From: Pyrrhoderma lamaoense
Lineage: Eukaryota > Basidiomycota > Agaricomycetes > Hymenochaetales > Hymenochaetaceae
Direction of reading: 5' to 3'
NCBI GenBank assembly: GCA_002794735.1
Contig: NBAZ01000027.1
Span: 62,001-126,000, forward strand
DNA: 64,000 bases
Below are positions 11,701 to 22,072 of the stretch, piece after piece; position 1 is the first letter of the stretch; every line of letters starts with the position of its first letter. The notes under the pieces were generated by a model. It was not told the DNA's origin. It saw nothing but the letters and a program-made list of their open reading frames with translations, and ran no database searches. A program made the translations under genes and the position numbers.

Positions 11701-14700
11701 TTGATCGTTCGATGGAAGCGTCATCAAAGGCTCGCGAAGCACTCGTGGAGGCTGAGACAAGCCGCAAACACCTCCAGGAACGTGTCGACGATCTATTGAA
11801 ACAAGTTCAAATGAGCGAAGAAAAGGTTGCCGTATACGAGCGTAGGACAACATCGACTATTGCTAGCGCGCCTTCTGCGAATCCCGCGAGTGATGCCTCG
11901 GGAGAGGAACATCTTCTGAGGTCGGAGGTTGCCGATCTCCGAGCTGCTCTCAAAGCTGCACAAGTCGACTTAAAAGCTGCTCACGAACATGTACAACAGT
12001 TCCAAGAGATAAGTCGGGCATCGGAGGATGCTTTAGGTTCACTGTCGTCTGTGCATGAGGAGTACAAGGCATCTACTGAGGCTCAGATCGCCAAATTTGA
12101 GTCCCAGCAGAGATCACTGGACGAAAAGATAACCTCTTTGAAGGGAGAGCTTGATGTCTCAAAGACCAAATGTGACGAACTCCAACAGACGCTGGAGAAG
12201 GAAAGGGCAGCATTCGCTCAGGACAAGAAACTTCTTGAAGACTCTATCGTTGATATCACGACTTCGGAAATGAGCACTCGATCGGATCAGGCCTCTCGTG
12301 AGAGTGCTGTACAAGAACAGATGGAACGTGCTAAAGCTGCTGAAGAGAAGTATAGTCGTGAGGTTGTGGCACATGCTGAGTCGATCAAGCTCGTGGACGG
12401 CCTTAAGACAGAACTATCTGAGGCTCGTGCTGCAGTTCGACAAAGGACTTTAGAAGCTGAGACGGCTCAAGCAAAATACCTGACATCGGAGGCGAGCTGG
12501 AAACAGCAACGCGAAGCGCTCGATAAGGAGGTTACGGATCTTACGAACCGTTGTAGAGACCTTGCAGCACAAAACACGACACTACACCAGCATCTCGAGT
12601 CGGTCAGCTCGCAAGCCTCTCGTATACGGCAAGCAGCAGATTCAACTATCTCTGTTCCAGAGTCTGGAGAGTCTGGAGATTCCGATGTCCGTTTGGCTGA
12701 ACTGCGTTCTGTGGTGGCTTATCTACGAAAGGAGAAGGACATCGTTGAACTTCAGCTTGAGTTGTCAAGGCAAGAGAATGCTCGTCTTAAAACTCAGCTT
12801 GACCATCTTAGCCAAAGCCTTGAAGAGACCAGAACTACACTATCGGCTGTACGTGCATTGACTTTATATAACATGATATCATCTCATTTTTTTACAGGAA
12901 CGCGAACAGGCTGCAAAATCCATTGAGAATTCCTCGGAACATAATGAGCTATTGGAACGTATCAATCAGCTCAATATACTCCGTGAAAGTAATGCCACTC
13001 TTCGCGCGGAAAGCGATTCTAATGCTAGGAAGTCTCGTCAACTTGGAGAAAAACTAAATGAGCTGCAAGCGGAATTGGGGCCCTTAAAGGAAGAGGTAAC
13101 TACTCTTCGCGCCGAGGTCGAAGCGAAGGATCGTTTGATACATCGTCTTGAAGATGAGAACAAGCAATGGAAAGAACGTAATAACCAACTTCTTACAAAG
13201 GTTCGTTCGAATTCACATTGATACAAACGTATTTTGCTAACAACACGTTTTTTTCAGTATGATCGTATCGATCCTAATGACCTTCAGGCTTTGAAAGACG
13301 AAGTTGAGGACTTACAGATCGACGTGAGGAGGGCAGAGGAAGAGAAAGAAAGCCTGTTGAAGGAGATCGAAGCTCAGAAGGCCAAGGTTGGTACATAGCT
13401 ATATGAATACGCACTTTATACTTACTAGCAGAAATAGGCCGAGGAAGCACAGACAACTCTTCAGGGCGTCAACACTAAATATCAAAACCTAGTTGCTGAT
13501 TTCCGGAAGCGCTTTGGTGAAGCCAATAGCCAGAGGACTAAGACGAATGAAACTATTGCAGAGTTAGAAAAGCAACTGAAAGAGGTGACTGCTGAGAGAG
13601 ATCGACTTGCTAGTCAGCAATCTTCGGCGACTTCTACGGAGACACAGGCAGAAGTTGAAACCCTCAAAAACCAGATTGCTGCTCTGACAAAGGAGAAAGA
13701 AACGGCTGCAAAAGCTTTAGCCGATGAAATGGATAAACATGCTAAAGCCGTCGTACAGCTCAATAACTCGTTGGTGCGTATTTGTGACAGAAGATTGAAG
13801 CACAGGAACAATGTTAACCTGTTGTCTAATTTTATAGGCTGCACTCCGCAGTGAACGTGATAAGTTATTGTCTGAGAAACAGAAAGGCGACACAAACGGT
13901 ACTTCGTCTGATGAGCTTTCTCAACTTCGTCAACGACTCGTAAAACTCGAAGCAGAGAATGCTGAGTTGACAAAGGCTCGTGACGAGGCCCTTGCCAAAT
14001 TAAAAGCTGTTGAAGAAAGAGCTGCGAAGGCGGAAGAAGAGGCCCAAGGTATTCGTCTCCAAAATGTGAGTATTTGTGGCTTAAATTTGTTATAGTGTTG
14101 TTAATTGGAGTAAATAGGAAAAATTCCAAATCCGTTTGAAGGAAAATGAAAGGAGGAGACTAGCCGATAGTGAAAAAATCACGGCGTTGACTGAAAAACA
14201 TAAACAGGAACAGGCAGATGCTGTCACTGCTGCAACGGAGAAACTTCGAGCTGAGTTGCAAAATCCTCAAGCCAATACTAATGCCGTCATGGAGCGTCAT
14301 GCGGCAGAGCTACGTGCCCTTGAAGCTGCGCTTGTCTCTAAACATGAGAAAGAAATTGAGGCTGCTGTAGCGAAGGCCCGAGAAGAGGCTTCAAAGTCAG
14401 AACCCAGTACTGTTGCTGTTGCTGGTACGACACTCTCGCAGGAGGATTATGAGCAAGCTATCAAATCTGCTACTGAACGTGGCAGAATGGAATCAGCAAC
14501 AAAACTGAAACTTAAAGAGAGTATGCTTATAAAGGCTCAAGCCAACGTTAAGCACTTAGAAGCACAGATTAAGGCTTGGCGTGAAGCGAAGATTATTCCT
14601 GATGACGCTCCTACCATCCCCCCTCTATCCCTACCAACTCCCATCAAACCCACTACATCCTCGGCCGCTTCTACCAGCAATACCGCTAAGCCTGCGTCAC

Positions 14701-15137
14701 CCGTCGTAACTTCTACTACACCAGCTCCTGCCGTCACTACTAAAGCGGCCCCTACACCTTCGACAACCCCTTCAACAAATGCTTCAGCATTACCGAAGAA
14801 ACCTACTATGAGTGCTCCTGCGGCTCCTACACCACAAAATAATGCTGGTGCTTCGACAACACGAGGTACAGGTCGGGGACGAGGTGGTATGAGAGGACGT
14901 GGCGGACCTGTCCGTCTTGGTGTTCCTGCTGCTATAGCTCAAGCTGCAGCTAGTAATGCTGAAGCTGCAGGTGCTTTCTCAATCATGGGAGCAGCTGGAA
15001 AGCGTAATCGTGACGATAACGAAGCTGATCAAAGCTCTTTGGCTAAAAGAATAAAACCTGCTGACGGTGCAGGCAAACCTGTGGCTCTTCGTCGAGATCG
15101 GGTTACTCCAGTTCCTACATCTACACCTCCTGCATAA
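8737..15137 (+). CDS. mlp1: Nuclear pore basket protein, Mlp1/TPR family
   Basis: This large coiled-coil protein anchors to the nuclear pore basket and acts in mRNA quality control, export and chromatin organisation. Ten exons in phase give 1961 aa: 8737-9136, 9199-9473, 9540-10295, 10352-11171, 11230-12848, 12898-13200, 13258-13386, 13438-13773, 13838-14065 and 14118-15137. The size matches Mlp1/TPR (about 1,700-2,300 aa). After a basic start (MPPRRKAKK), residues ~90 to ~1750 are almost continuous heptad-type coiled coil rich in Glu, Gln, Lys and Leu. The C-terminal ~230 residues are Pro/Thr/Ala-rich and disordered, then carry an RGRGG-type patch and a basic, nuclear-localisation-like end (GAAGKRNRDD, SLAKRIK), as in TPR proteins. 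The first ATG at 8737 is used because the frame upstream has no ATG. All frames are intact over 5.9 kb of exon. Confidence 0.88.
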
Positions 15138-15980
15138 TTTCTCTCTCTTTCTCTTGTTTAACAATGCAATGCCCCCATCCTAATTTTTCTTTCAATGCAG
15201 TTTTCAATCTCTCTTCTCTTGTTTTCGTTTTCAATGCTACGATTACTTTACTCTTGCATGTGTTTGTACTCTGTATTTGTAGATCTTCAATTTTTTCTCT
15301 TTTATTCTTAGTCCTATAATACATCTCAGGATATTCTCTGACTTTCGGATTCTACAGTATCTGTAAGAAGTTTCAGCGTGCATGTATCGTTGGACATAAA
15401 CGACTAATTTGTTTAAGTGATCGTGTAAAAATTGTCCCAAGAAATGAATAAATAGGCTTGACGGTGGAGAGTTATAAGAAAACATATATGTAAACCTTTG
15501 TAAGAAACGACATTCATTATCTTATTTTGATATGTTTATTATTAGGAGTCAAAGATCTAAAAAGAGCATTTGTGGATTGTATGACAATGTATACCTTTCA
15601 GTGCGTTTAGTCATTTTCATGACGCATAAATCTACATGGATTTTTACTTGAAGTAAATTTAAAATTAGCAGATGATAGTCCGACGGTGCCGCACCAGTAA
15701 TCACATACTTTTAGCCGTTTAAGGCAAGAAATTACTATTTAAATTAGAATTATACTATATCTAAGGATGTCATTTACAAGATTGCTGGAGCTAGTTTGTA
15801 AACGCTCATCGAGCAAACTACCATGTTTGGTAATGTCGATCACAGTCTCTGGCGTCCATTCATATACCCCATAGTTGTAGTCATATTGCATAGTGACTAA
15901 CAATCTGCTATCAACAATGCATTAAATTGGGCTTCTCATTAATATTACATCCTTTTGTCAAAAAAAAAAAGTACTACAAG
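15138..15980. other. Intergenic region, 3' flank of Mlp/TPR up to the retrotransposon
   Basis: The first ~200 bases are T/C-rich, as in a fungal 3' UTR. The rest is A/T-rich with no supported gene. An oligo-A run lies at 15960-15970 just before the retrotransposon target site. ACAAG at 15976-15980 is one copy of the target-site duplication. Confidence 0.6.
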
Positions 15981-16129
15981 TGTTGGAAGCGGGATACGCA
16001 GATGGGAGTAGAACCACTAAAGTATATTAATCCTAAGTATCTACTACTTATACTAGGATACATTTAGTGACTACATTATCTAATTGCCACTTGCTTATCT
16101 AATATAACTTAAGATACTCTACAATAACA
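15981..16129 (-). repeat. 3' LTR of the copia element
   Basis: This 149-bp long terminal repeat reads the same as the copy at 21924-22072. It starts TG and ends CA on either strand. The short length is typical of compact copia elements. It is preceded by the ACAAG target duplication at 15976-15980. Confidence 0.95.
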
Positions 16130-16142
16130 GTCCCCCCCTCCT
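16130..16142 (-). other. Polypurine tract of the copia element
   Basis: Directly inside the 3' LTR the minus strand reads AGGAGGGGGGGAC, a run of purines ending at the LTR boundary. That is where plus-strand DNA synthesis is primed in LTR elements. The assignment rests on position and composition. Confidence 0.75.
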
Positions 16143-16198
16143 GTCCTGCCCGCGGCTTGGATTATCAATCGCTTTCCGTAGCTATTCCTGGGCTGAGT

Positions 16199-16504
16199 TT
16201 AAAATATTTTATTTACATGAAGAAGAACTAGGAGGGAGATTATAACTACGGTCCCCACCATGAGCAAGCAGAACCCTATTTCGTTGAACCATAGGATATT
16301 GAGGGTACGAGCCGCAAGGGATTGAGGGATAGGTCGTTCGATCGTTATCGATCCCTCGTTCACTGTAGGTGGGTAGGCTGTCACCGAGTTCTCGCGGAGG
16401 TGGGATGGGGTTTGTGCGCTCCCTACTTCTATGTCCCTTTCCACGTTGAGGGTTAGACCCGGGGGAAGTTGGGGTTCGTCATCCGATCCGCCGGCTAAAA
16501 CCAT
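16199..16504 (-). CDS. Small extra ORF of the copia element with a C-terminal membrane segment
   Basis: This 101-codon frame lies between the RNase H stop (16984) and the 3' LTR, where most copia elements have only non-coding sequence. Residues 1-70 are polar and acidic, rich in Pro, Glu and Thr. Residues ~72-95 form one strongly hydrophobic stretch (GFCLLMVGTVVIISLLVLL) next to the C-terminus, like a tail anchor. No homology is claimed. The ~480 bases between it and the RT-RNase H stop contain CA repeats and no long frame, so whether it is translated from a spliced or internal RNA is unknown. It could be chance. Confidence 0.4.
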   Translation of the reverse strand: MVLAGGSDDEPQLPPGLTLNVERDIEVGSAQTPSHLRENSVTAYPPTVNEGSITIERPIPQSLAARTLNILWFNEIGFCLLMVGTVVIISLLVLLHVNKIF

Positions 16505-16983
16505 TGTGTTGCTCTCATTCCCATATTGAGCGGGAGATAGCAGTAGTTCGCTATGAATGAGGTGCTCTCGTATTCTTGGGACCTCAGGTGGGGTGTAGAA
16601 GAGGCTGGAGTGCTTCTGGTGTGTGTAAGCTATAGTAGTTTAGTTAGATTTTTTTTGTGTGCGTGCGTGTGTGTGTGTATGTGTCGGTTCCTACCCTTCT
16701 GCAGCGAGTGGGGGTGACAGTGACAGTCACAGTTACCACAATCAAAGATATTGGGGTCTGGTGACAAGCCTTGAATCGAGTGCGCTGGTCAGTTTGGGCA
16801 GGTCGATCCTTTCGTCTCTGTACTTGTTGCTTGCAGCTGGCTTAGCTGCGGCAATTGGCTGAGAGGGATGAGGGACTTGTGTGTGGGGATTTTTTTGAGC
16901 GGGGACATGGTGGTGTAGTATAGAGGAAAAAAACGGGGAATTTGTATGGGAATAAAATTATGAATTTAAAGGAATATATACGT

Positions 16984-18702
16984 TTATTGGTTGTATTCAT
17001 TTGGATTAAGCGGATTTTGCAATAGTTTGGTAAGCTTGTGAAATGTTTCCAATTTGGTTTGTTTGGTCATTATGTCAGCTATTTGTTCTTGTGTGGCTAT
17101 GTATTTGATTTGTAGCGATAGTTTCTGTTGTGATTGTTTGAAGTGAGCTAGTTTTATTGCCACCTTTTTCATATAGACTCTGTTTTTTAGGGATCCTCTC
17201 ATGATGGTGGCTATAGCTGGCATGTTGTCTCCAAATAGAATTCTTTTGAAGTTTGTTGTTGCTAGTATTTGTTCAAGTGTGATGTTTATGCCTAGCATTT
17301 CCTGATGCGTGAAATCCATTTGTGTGAGTTCTGATTCCATTTCTGACCTGGATACCTCCTGTATTTTCTTGGATGACCAGGATATCAATCCATACCAGTA
17401 TACGCAATAGCCTCCCACTGGTTGTCCATCTATTTGGTCTTGAGTTCCTGCTGCATCTGAGAAAGCTACTAGCCCGAGGTTTTTGTTTCCTCCAAGTGTA
17501 AGTGTGAAGTTTGTGGTTGTTGCAAGATATTGGAAGCATTGTATTAAGCCTTCCATGTGTTCCTCTGCGGGATTCTGCCAGTATCTTGCTAAGAACCCAG
17601 CTGCAAATGCCATGTCTGGACGGGTCCAGTCTGCCGCATATCTTAATGCTCCTACCATTTCCATGAATTTCTGTTGTAGCTCCTTGACTGGTTTGTCAGG
17701 TTGTTTTACTTCCCTCCATCGTTTGGATAGTGGTAGTGGCACTTTGCTGGTCCCTTTAATTTGATACAATTGTAGTTTTGACTTTATGTAGCTTTGTTGG
17801 TCGAGTGTTATTGTTTTTCTTTTTCTGTCCCTGATTATTTTTATTCCTAGTAGCCAGTTTATTTCTCCTGCGTCTGTGAATTCTATTCCTCGTTTACTTA
17901 TTTGGTTTTTCAATTGTTTTATGAATTCCTGGGATTCTGCACATATTGTTATGTCGTCTACATATGTGATGATGATGGCTATTAATTTGTTGTCTTTGTT
18001 ATAGTGGAGGTATAAAGCTTCGTCTTTGATTTGTGGTACGAATCTTAGTTCCGCTAATATGTTTTTTAGTGTATTGTACCATCTTCTTCCGGCTTGTTTT
18101 AGCCCGTATAGAGACTTGTTTAGTCTTATCATTTTGTCTTCTGGTACGAAGATAAAATCCCCTGGTGGAGGATTTATGTATATTTCTTCATCTTGGTTTA
18201 GATCTCCGTAAAGATATGCTGATTTGATATCTATTTGGTGTATGTGCCAGTCTCTTCTTGCTGCTTCTGCTAGTACTAGTCTCAGTGTAGATGATCGCAC
18301 GACTGGTGCTGATATGTCGTTTATATCGTAGTCGAATCCTGGTATTTGCGTGAAACCCTGGACTACTAGTCTTGCTTTATATTTGTCTATAGATCCGTCT
18401 GCTTTTCTTTTTGTTTTGAATACGAATTTTGTTCCTATTGGTTTTCTATTTTCTGGTTTTGGTACTATGGTCCATGTATTTCTTTTGTTGAGTATGTTGA
18501 TTTCGTCTTCCATGGCTTGTTTCCATTGTTTTTCATTGGGTGATAATATTGCTTCATTATAACTTGTTGGGTCGCCTAGTATTTTATCTAGTATGGCGAA
18601 TGTTGCGTGTGTAATGTCGTCTCTTAAATTTAGCCCTACTTTTCGCTTTGTGATTTCTGTGTTTTCTATTGGTGTTGCATTTTCTTGAATCTTCTTGCTG
18701 GG
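16984..18702 (-). CDS. Copia pol, reverse transcriptase and RNase H part
   Basis: This frame continues the polyprotein after the frame change at 18703-18710. It opens with PSKKIQ. Next comes the start of the RT domain, with MEDEINIL then WTIVPKP, and the usual KARLVVQGF and IKSAYLYGDL. The catalytic YVDDI box follows. The RNase H part has FSDAAG, a conserved SEMESE and FGDNMPA, so the acidic active-site residues are present. The first in-frame Met (18513) lies inside the domain and is not a natural start. The part is meant to be made as a fusion with the upstream frame. It ends at 16984 without further breaks. Confidence 0.9.
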   Translation of the reverse strand, partial: PSKKIQENATPIENTEITKRKVGLNLRDDITHATFAILDKILGDPTSYNEAILSPNEKQWKQAMEDEINILNKRNTWTIVPKPENRKPIGTKFVFKTKRKADGSIDKYKARLVVQGFTQIPGFDYDINDISAPVVRSSTLRLVLAEAARRDWHIHQIDIKSAYLYGDLNQDEEIYINPPPGDFIFVPEDKMIRLNKSLYGLKQAGRRWYNTLKNILAELRFVPQIKDEALYLHYNKDNKLIAIIITYVDDITICAESQEFIKQLKNQISKRGIEFTDAGEINWLLGIKIIRDRKRKTITLDQQSYIKSKLQLYQIKGTSKVPLPLSKRWREVKQPDKPVKELQQKFMEMVGALRYAADWTRPDMAFAAGFLARYWQNPAEEHMEGLIQCFQYLATTTNFTLTLGGNKNLGLVAFSDAAGTQDQIDGQPVGGYCVYWYGLISWSSKKIQEVSRSEMESELTQMDFTHQEMLGINITLEQILATTNFKRILFGDNMPAIATIMRGSLKNRVYMKKVAIKLAHFKQSQQKLSLQIKYIATQEQIADIMTKQTKLETFHKLTKLLQNPLNPNEYNQ

Positions 18703-21700
18703 TTTTTTTTATCCTAGTGCTTTTTCTTGTTGTTTCGATCTGGTTTGACCTATTTGTTGTTTCCTTTATGTTATCTATTTTCTGTTCATTGTTTGCAACT
18801 TGTTCTTGGTTTAAGAATGTTACATTTCTGTGTATTTCTACTGATGATTTGTCAGGTATATACACCTTGTTTCTTGACGATGTTTCGTCTAGGCCTACCC
18901 AGTAGCCTTTAGTTCCTCTGGGTGTGAATTTGGATTTGGGGTCGTGTACTATTACTGGTTGTCCAAACTCATGGATTTCGGATAGGTCATAGTGTTCTTT
19001 GAACCGAGCAAAGAAGGGAGAATGTGGGAATGTGTGTTTCCTTGGGGTTCTGTTTAGTAAGAATACTGCATGTCTTGCAGCTTCCATCCACATGCTCGGT
19101 GGAAGTTTGCTTTCTGATAGCATGACCCTTATTTTTGATTGTATGGATCCGAAGGTTCTTTCAGCTATTCCATTTTGTTGTGGAGTGTGATGTACTGAGT
19201 ATCTTCTGACTATTCCTAATTCTTTTGTGAAGTTTTCAAATTCTTCTGTTTTGAACTCTTGAGCATTGTCTGAGTGTATTACTTTTAGAGTTATGTTGTA
19301 CTGGGTTTTGTTTAGTCTATGCCATTCTTTGACTGCTTGGAATGAGCCTGATTTGTTCTTTAGGAATATTGCGCTTATCCATCTGGTTGCTCCGTCAGTT
19401 AGTCCTAGTATCCATCTAAAACCTTTTACTGAGAGTTCTATTGGTCCTAATGTATCCATGTGTATTTCTTCTCCGAAGACGGATGCTTTTGATAACGAGT
19501 TTCCTTCTATGGGTTTCCTTTTGATGTTCGCTTTTGCGCAGGTTTCGCATTGTTTTTGCACTTGGTCTTGTAATTTTATCAACTTCTGTTTGTGTAGTTC
19601 CAGTAGGTATTGATAGTTTATGTGTCCTAGCCTGCGGTGTGCTTCATACAAGGTCTCAGATTTAATGATTGAGCATAAGTAGTACAAGTTGTTTTTTGTA
19701 CTTATTGTAGCCAGGTGACTACCATCTGGTTTATAAATGTGGCATTTATTCTGTAAATATTCGAAGGAATATCCTTCTTTACATAACTGGGATTGTGAAA
19801 TTAATGTCCACGAAGCCCCTTTAATTGCATATACATTATTTACGGTGAGTGGTATTAACCCTTTACTTGTAGATAGTTGTACTGTTAGCGTGCCTATGGT
19901 TACACTACTCAAAGTACTCTTGCTATCAGCCGTTTTTATGTGAATTGGTTTGTCCACGCGGGTTATGTTTGTTAAGCACCGTGCAAATGGGGTTATGTGA
20001 ATAGATGCACCAGAATCAAGAATTACGTCAGTAACGGACTTTGTTATTGACATGGCTGGACATACCGAAGGGTTTTCGGCTTCTTCGTTTCCTTCATCGT
20101 TGGTGAAGTCTACGGAGTGGTTTCCTAAGTAGAGGACATTGTCATCTTCTACTTCTGTAATATATGCTGTGGTTTCAGCTGTATCTTGTATGCCGTGCGC
20201 TTGGTTTGAGCCACGACCTCTTCCTCTTCCTCTGAACCTTACCAGGCGTCCGCGTCTTGTGCTAAAGCCTCCCCTGCCCCTAGATGGGTTTTGTTGCTTG
20301 GGGCTTGGGCAAACGCTTGCCCAATGACCTGAACCTCCGCAGTTGAAGCATCTGCTTGTGTTTGTTTGTGCTGTGGCTGACGTGGTGGCTTGTTTGTTGT
20401 TGTTAGGTTCGTTTGCGGACGCTGCTGTGGTGACTTCCTCTTTTTTAACGCTTGTTTTCTTGTCTTTGGGTTTGGAGGTATTTGTTGCTACTGCTTCTGT
20501 GGCTAGCTGTCTGTTTAGTGTTTCAATTTCCAAAATAAACTCATGTAAGCGTAGCTTAGTGGGTAGGGTTACTCCAGCTTGTGGTTGGAGTAAAGCGTTG
20601 TGTTCGAGACGTCTCTGGTAATCGTGTAGCAGGTTCTGGTATTTCTTCATATTGTGGATGAGTGCGATTACGATGTTGTGTTCCGATTCTTCTTTTATTG
20701 ACTCGCCGTGTTGTGCGAGTTCTCCCTCTAGCGTTCTTAGCTTTGTTAGGCGCTCTGTGATTCGTCCTGTGTAAGTATCGTGTAGCATTAAGTTGCTGTG
20801 TAGCTGGTTGACTATGGCTGCGTTCTTGTAGGCGAATTGTTTGTCTAAACGCTGGTATACGTTTAATACATGTGCTGTGGCTGCGTTCTGTACTAGACCA
20901 GTTAGTTGTACTCCTATATTCATAGGTAACTTGCCAAATAGCATGTTGAGCGCATGTGTGTCTATTGTTTTGACTTCGTCCGTGGAATTTGCTACCTCTG
21001 TGGTGAGGAAGTTGAAGGCAGGCTCGTTTACGTATGAAGCTGCTGCTTTGAAGATTAAGATAAGTCTTGTCTTGAAGTAGCCGTAGTTCGCTCCGTTCTC
21101 GTCTAGATTGGGTAGCGTTTTGAACTGTATGTCGAGGAATTTAATGATATCCGGTTTGTTTGGTAGAGCCATGTTCACTGCTGGTGGTGGGGTTGGTGGT
21201 GGTGGTGGTGGTGGTGGTGGTCTGTGTGGTGAACCGGTAGAGGATAGGGATGAAGAGCGCTTTCTTTTTGGGGAGGGAGAATTTTTAGGGGTGTGGGATA
21301 GGGGCAGTGTGGTTTCGCTATTGTCCCTTTGCTCTTGTTTAATTTCGGGGGTAGTATTGTCTTCTCCTTCCTTTTCAGACTCTCCTTCCGTATCTGGCTC
21401 CTCATGTTCAGATAGCTCTTGTGTGAGTTGGCTCATGTCTCCAGATAACCCAGCTGACCTATTTAGAAGCTCCGCTAGTATGCCTTTCTTGCCTTCTATT
21501 GTGTTATCGAAGAAATGTAGGGTTACTATTCCAAGGGCTGTGGTAATATCATCGTTGAATATGGGCGTAGGCAATAGGTGTGGTTTCTGGTTTAACAGAC
21601 GTAGGGCTAGGGGGTAAATTTCTCTGGCTTGGATTAGACAGTGTTCGTTCGAGCTCTTCGTCGACTTGTTGGCTAGTAAGTGCAGTTCTTTCTTCAGCAG

Positions 21701-21883
21701 TCTCATTATTGAGTCTATTTGATTATCGTAGGTTTGTGTGGTGAATATGAGCTTTAGAGTCTGCATAGGGACTAGTCCGGTGCTGTCAGCTAGTCCTGAG
21801 GTGTATACTTGCACGATATTGGATAAAAGGATTGCTCGTATGTACCACGCTATGTTTATCGAGTTTACTGATTCGTAGGACAT
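18584..21883 (-). CDS. Copia gag, protease and integrase polyprotein
   Basis: The 1099-aa frame starts 41 bases inside the 5' LTR. Residues 1 to ~235 form an unusual N-terminal extension: a helical part, then an acidic and Ser-rich linker with KRKRSS and a run of nine prolines. The region after MALPNKPD resembles ordinary copia Gag. A CCHC zinc knuckle (CFNCGGSGHWASVC) binds RNA. The aspartic protease motif is ILDSGASIH. The integrase has an HHCC zinc-binding part (HRRLGH ... CETCAK) and DDE core motifs (MDTLGPIE, IHSDNAQEF, HHTPQQNGIAERTF). The frame runs past the A8 tract at 18703-18710 for about 40 residues out of register with RT. Gag to RT would be one polyprotein if the run were A7. Confidence 0.92.
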   Translation of the reverse strand: MSYESVNSINIAWYIRAILLSNIVQVYTSGLADSTGLVPMQTLKLIFTTQTYDNQIDSIMRLLKKELHLLANKSTKSSNEHCLIQAREIYPLALRLLNQKPHLLPTPIFNDDITTALGIVTLHFFDNTIEGKKGILAELLNRSAGLSGDMSQLTQELSEHEEPDTEGESEKEGEDNTTPEIKQEQRDNSETTLPLSHTPKNSPSPKRKRSSSLSSTGSPHRPPPPPPPPPTPPPAVNMALPNKPDIIKFLDIQFKTLPNLDENGANYGYFKTRLILIFKAAASYVNEPAFNFLTTEVANSTDEVKTIDTHALNMLFGKLPMNIGVQLTGLVQNAATAHVLNVYQRLDKQFAYKNAAIVNQLHSNLMLHDTYTGRITERLTKLRTLEGELAQHGESIKEESEHNIVIALIHNMKKYQNLLHDYQRRLEHNALLQPQAGVTLPTKLRLHEFILEIETLNRQLATEAVATNTSKPKDKKTSVKKEEVTTAASANEPNNNKQATTSATAQTNTSRCFNCGGSGHWASVCPSPKQQNPSRGRGGFSTRRGRLVRFRGRGRGRGSNQAHGIQDTAETTAYITEVEDDNVLYLGNHSVDFTNDEGNEEAENPSVCPAMSITKSVTDVILDSGASIHITPFARCLTNITRVDKPIHIKTADSKSTLSSVTIGTLTVQLSTSKGLIPLTVNNVYAIKGASWTLISQSQLCKEGYSFEYLQNKCHIYKPDGSHLATISTKNNLYYLCSIIKSETLYEAHRRLGHINYQYLLELHKQKLIKLQDQVQKQCETCAKANIKRKPIEGNSLSKASVFGEEIHMDTLGPIELSVKGFRWILGLTDGATRWISAIFLKNKSGSFQAVKEWHRLNKTQYNITLKVIHSDNAQEFKTEEFENFTKELGIVRRYSVHHTPQQNGIAERTFGSIQSKIRVMLSESKLPPSMWMEAARHAVFLLNRTPRKHTFPHSPFFARFKEHYDLSEIHEFGQPVIVHDPKSKFTPRGTKGYWVGLDETSSRNKVYIPDKSSVEIHRNVTFLNQEQVANNEQKIDNIKETTNRSNQIETTRKSTRIKKTQQEDSRKCNTNRKHRNHKAKSRAKFKRRHYTRNIRHTR

Positions 21884-21908
21884 CTTCTTTCGTTTGGTTC
21901 TTTACAAG

Positions 21909-21923
21909 CCAAGGCTCATAACC
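21909..21923 (-). other. Primer-binding site matching the anticodon arm of initiator tRNA-Met
   Basis: Directly after the 5' LTR the minus strand reads GGTTATGAGCCTTGG. Its first 11 bases are the exact complement of GGCUCAUAACC, the anticodon loop and stem (CAU) of fungal initiator tRNA-Met as known from yeast. Drosophila copia is primed in the same way by a half-molecule of this tRNA. There is no spacer between LTR and site. Confidence 0.75.
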
Positions 21924-22072
21924 TGTTGGAAGCGGGATACGCAGATGGGAGTAGAACCACTAAAGTATATTAATCCTAAGTATCTACTACTTATACTAGG
22001 ATACATTTAGTGACTACATTATCTAATTGCCACTTGCTTATCTAATATAACTTAAGATACTCTACAATAACA
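21924..22072 (-). repeat. 5' LTR of the copia element
   Basis: This copy matches the 3' LTR at 15981-16129 base for base as far as I can read. It should hold the element's promoter. It is followed by the ACAAG target duplication at 22073-22077. Confidence 0.95.

Larger units (their letters stand above)
15981..22072 (-). mobile_element. Complete Ty1/copia LTR retrotransposon, minus strand
   Basis: The 6.1-kb element is bounded by two 149-bp direct repeats (15981-16129 and 21924-22072) that appear identical, beginning TGTTG and ending AACA. It is flanked by the 5-bp duplication ACAAG (15976-15980 and 22073-22077). Read on the minus strand it has a 5' LTR, a primer-binding site, gag, protease, integrase, reverse transcriptase and RNase H (the copia order, integrase before RT), a short extra ORF, a purine-rich tract and a 3' LTR. 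Identical LTRs point to a recent insertion. The only clear defect in the polyprotein is a one-base frame change in an A8 run between integrase and RT. Confidence 0.95.

Noticed and set aside
11626..15164. Several minus-strand frames inside the Mlp/TPR gene
   Set aside because: They are shadows of the coding strand; the plus frame has clear heptads and clean splice sites.
21108..21617. Plus-strand frame with a polyglycine run
   Set aside because: It is the complement of the polyproline-coding part of the copia gag; no independent evidence.
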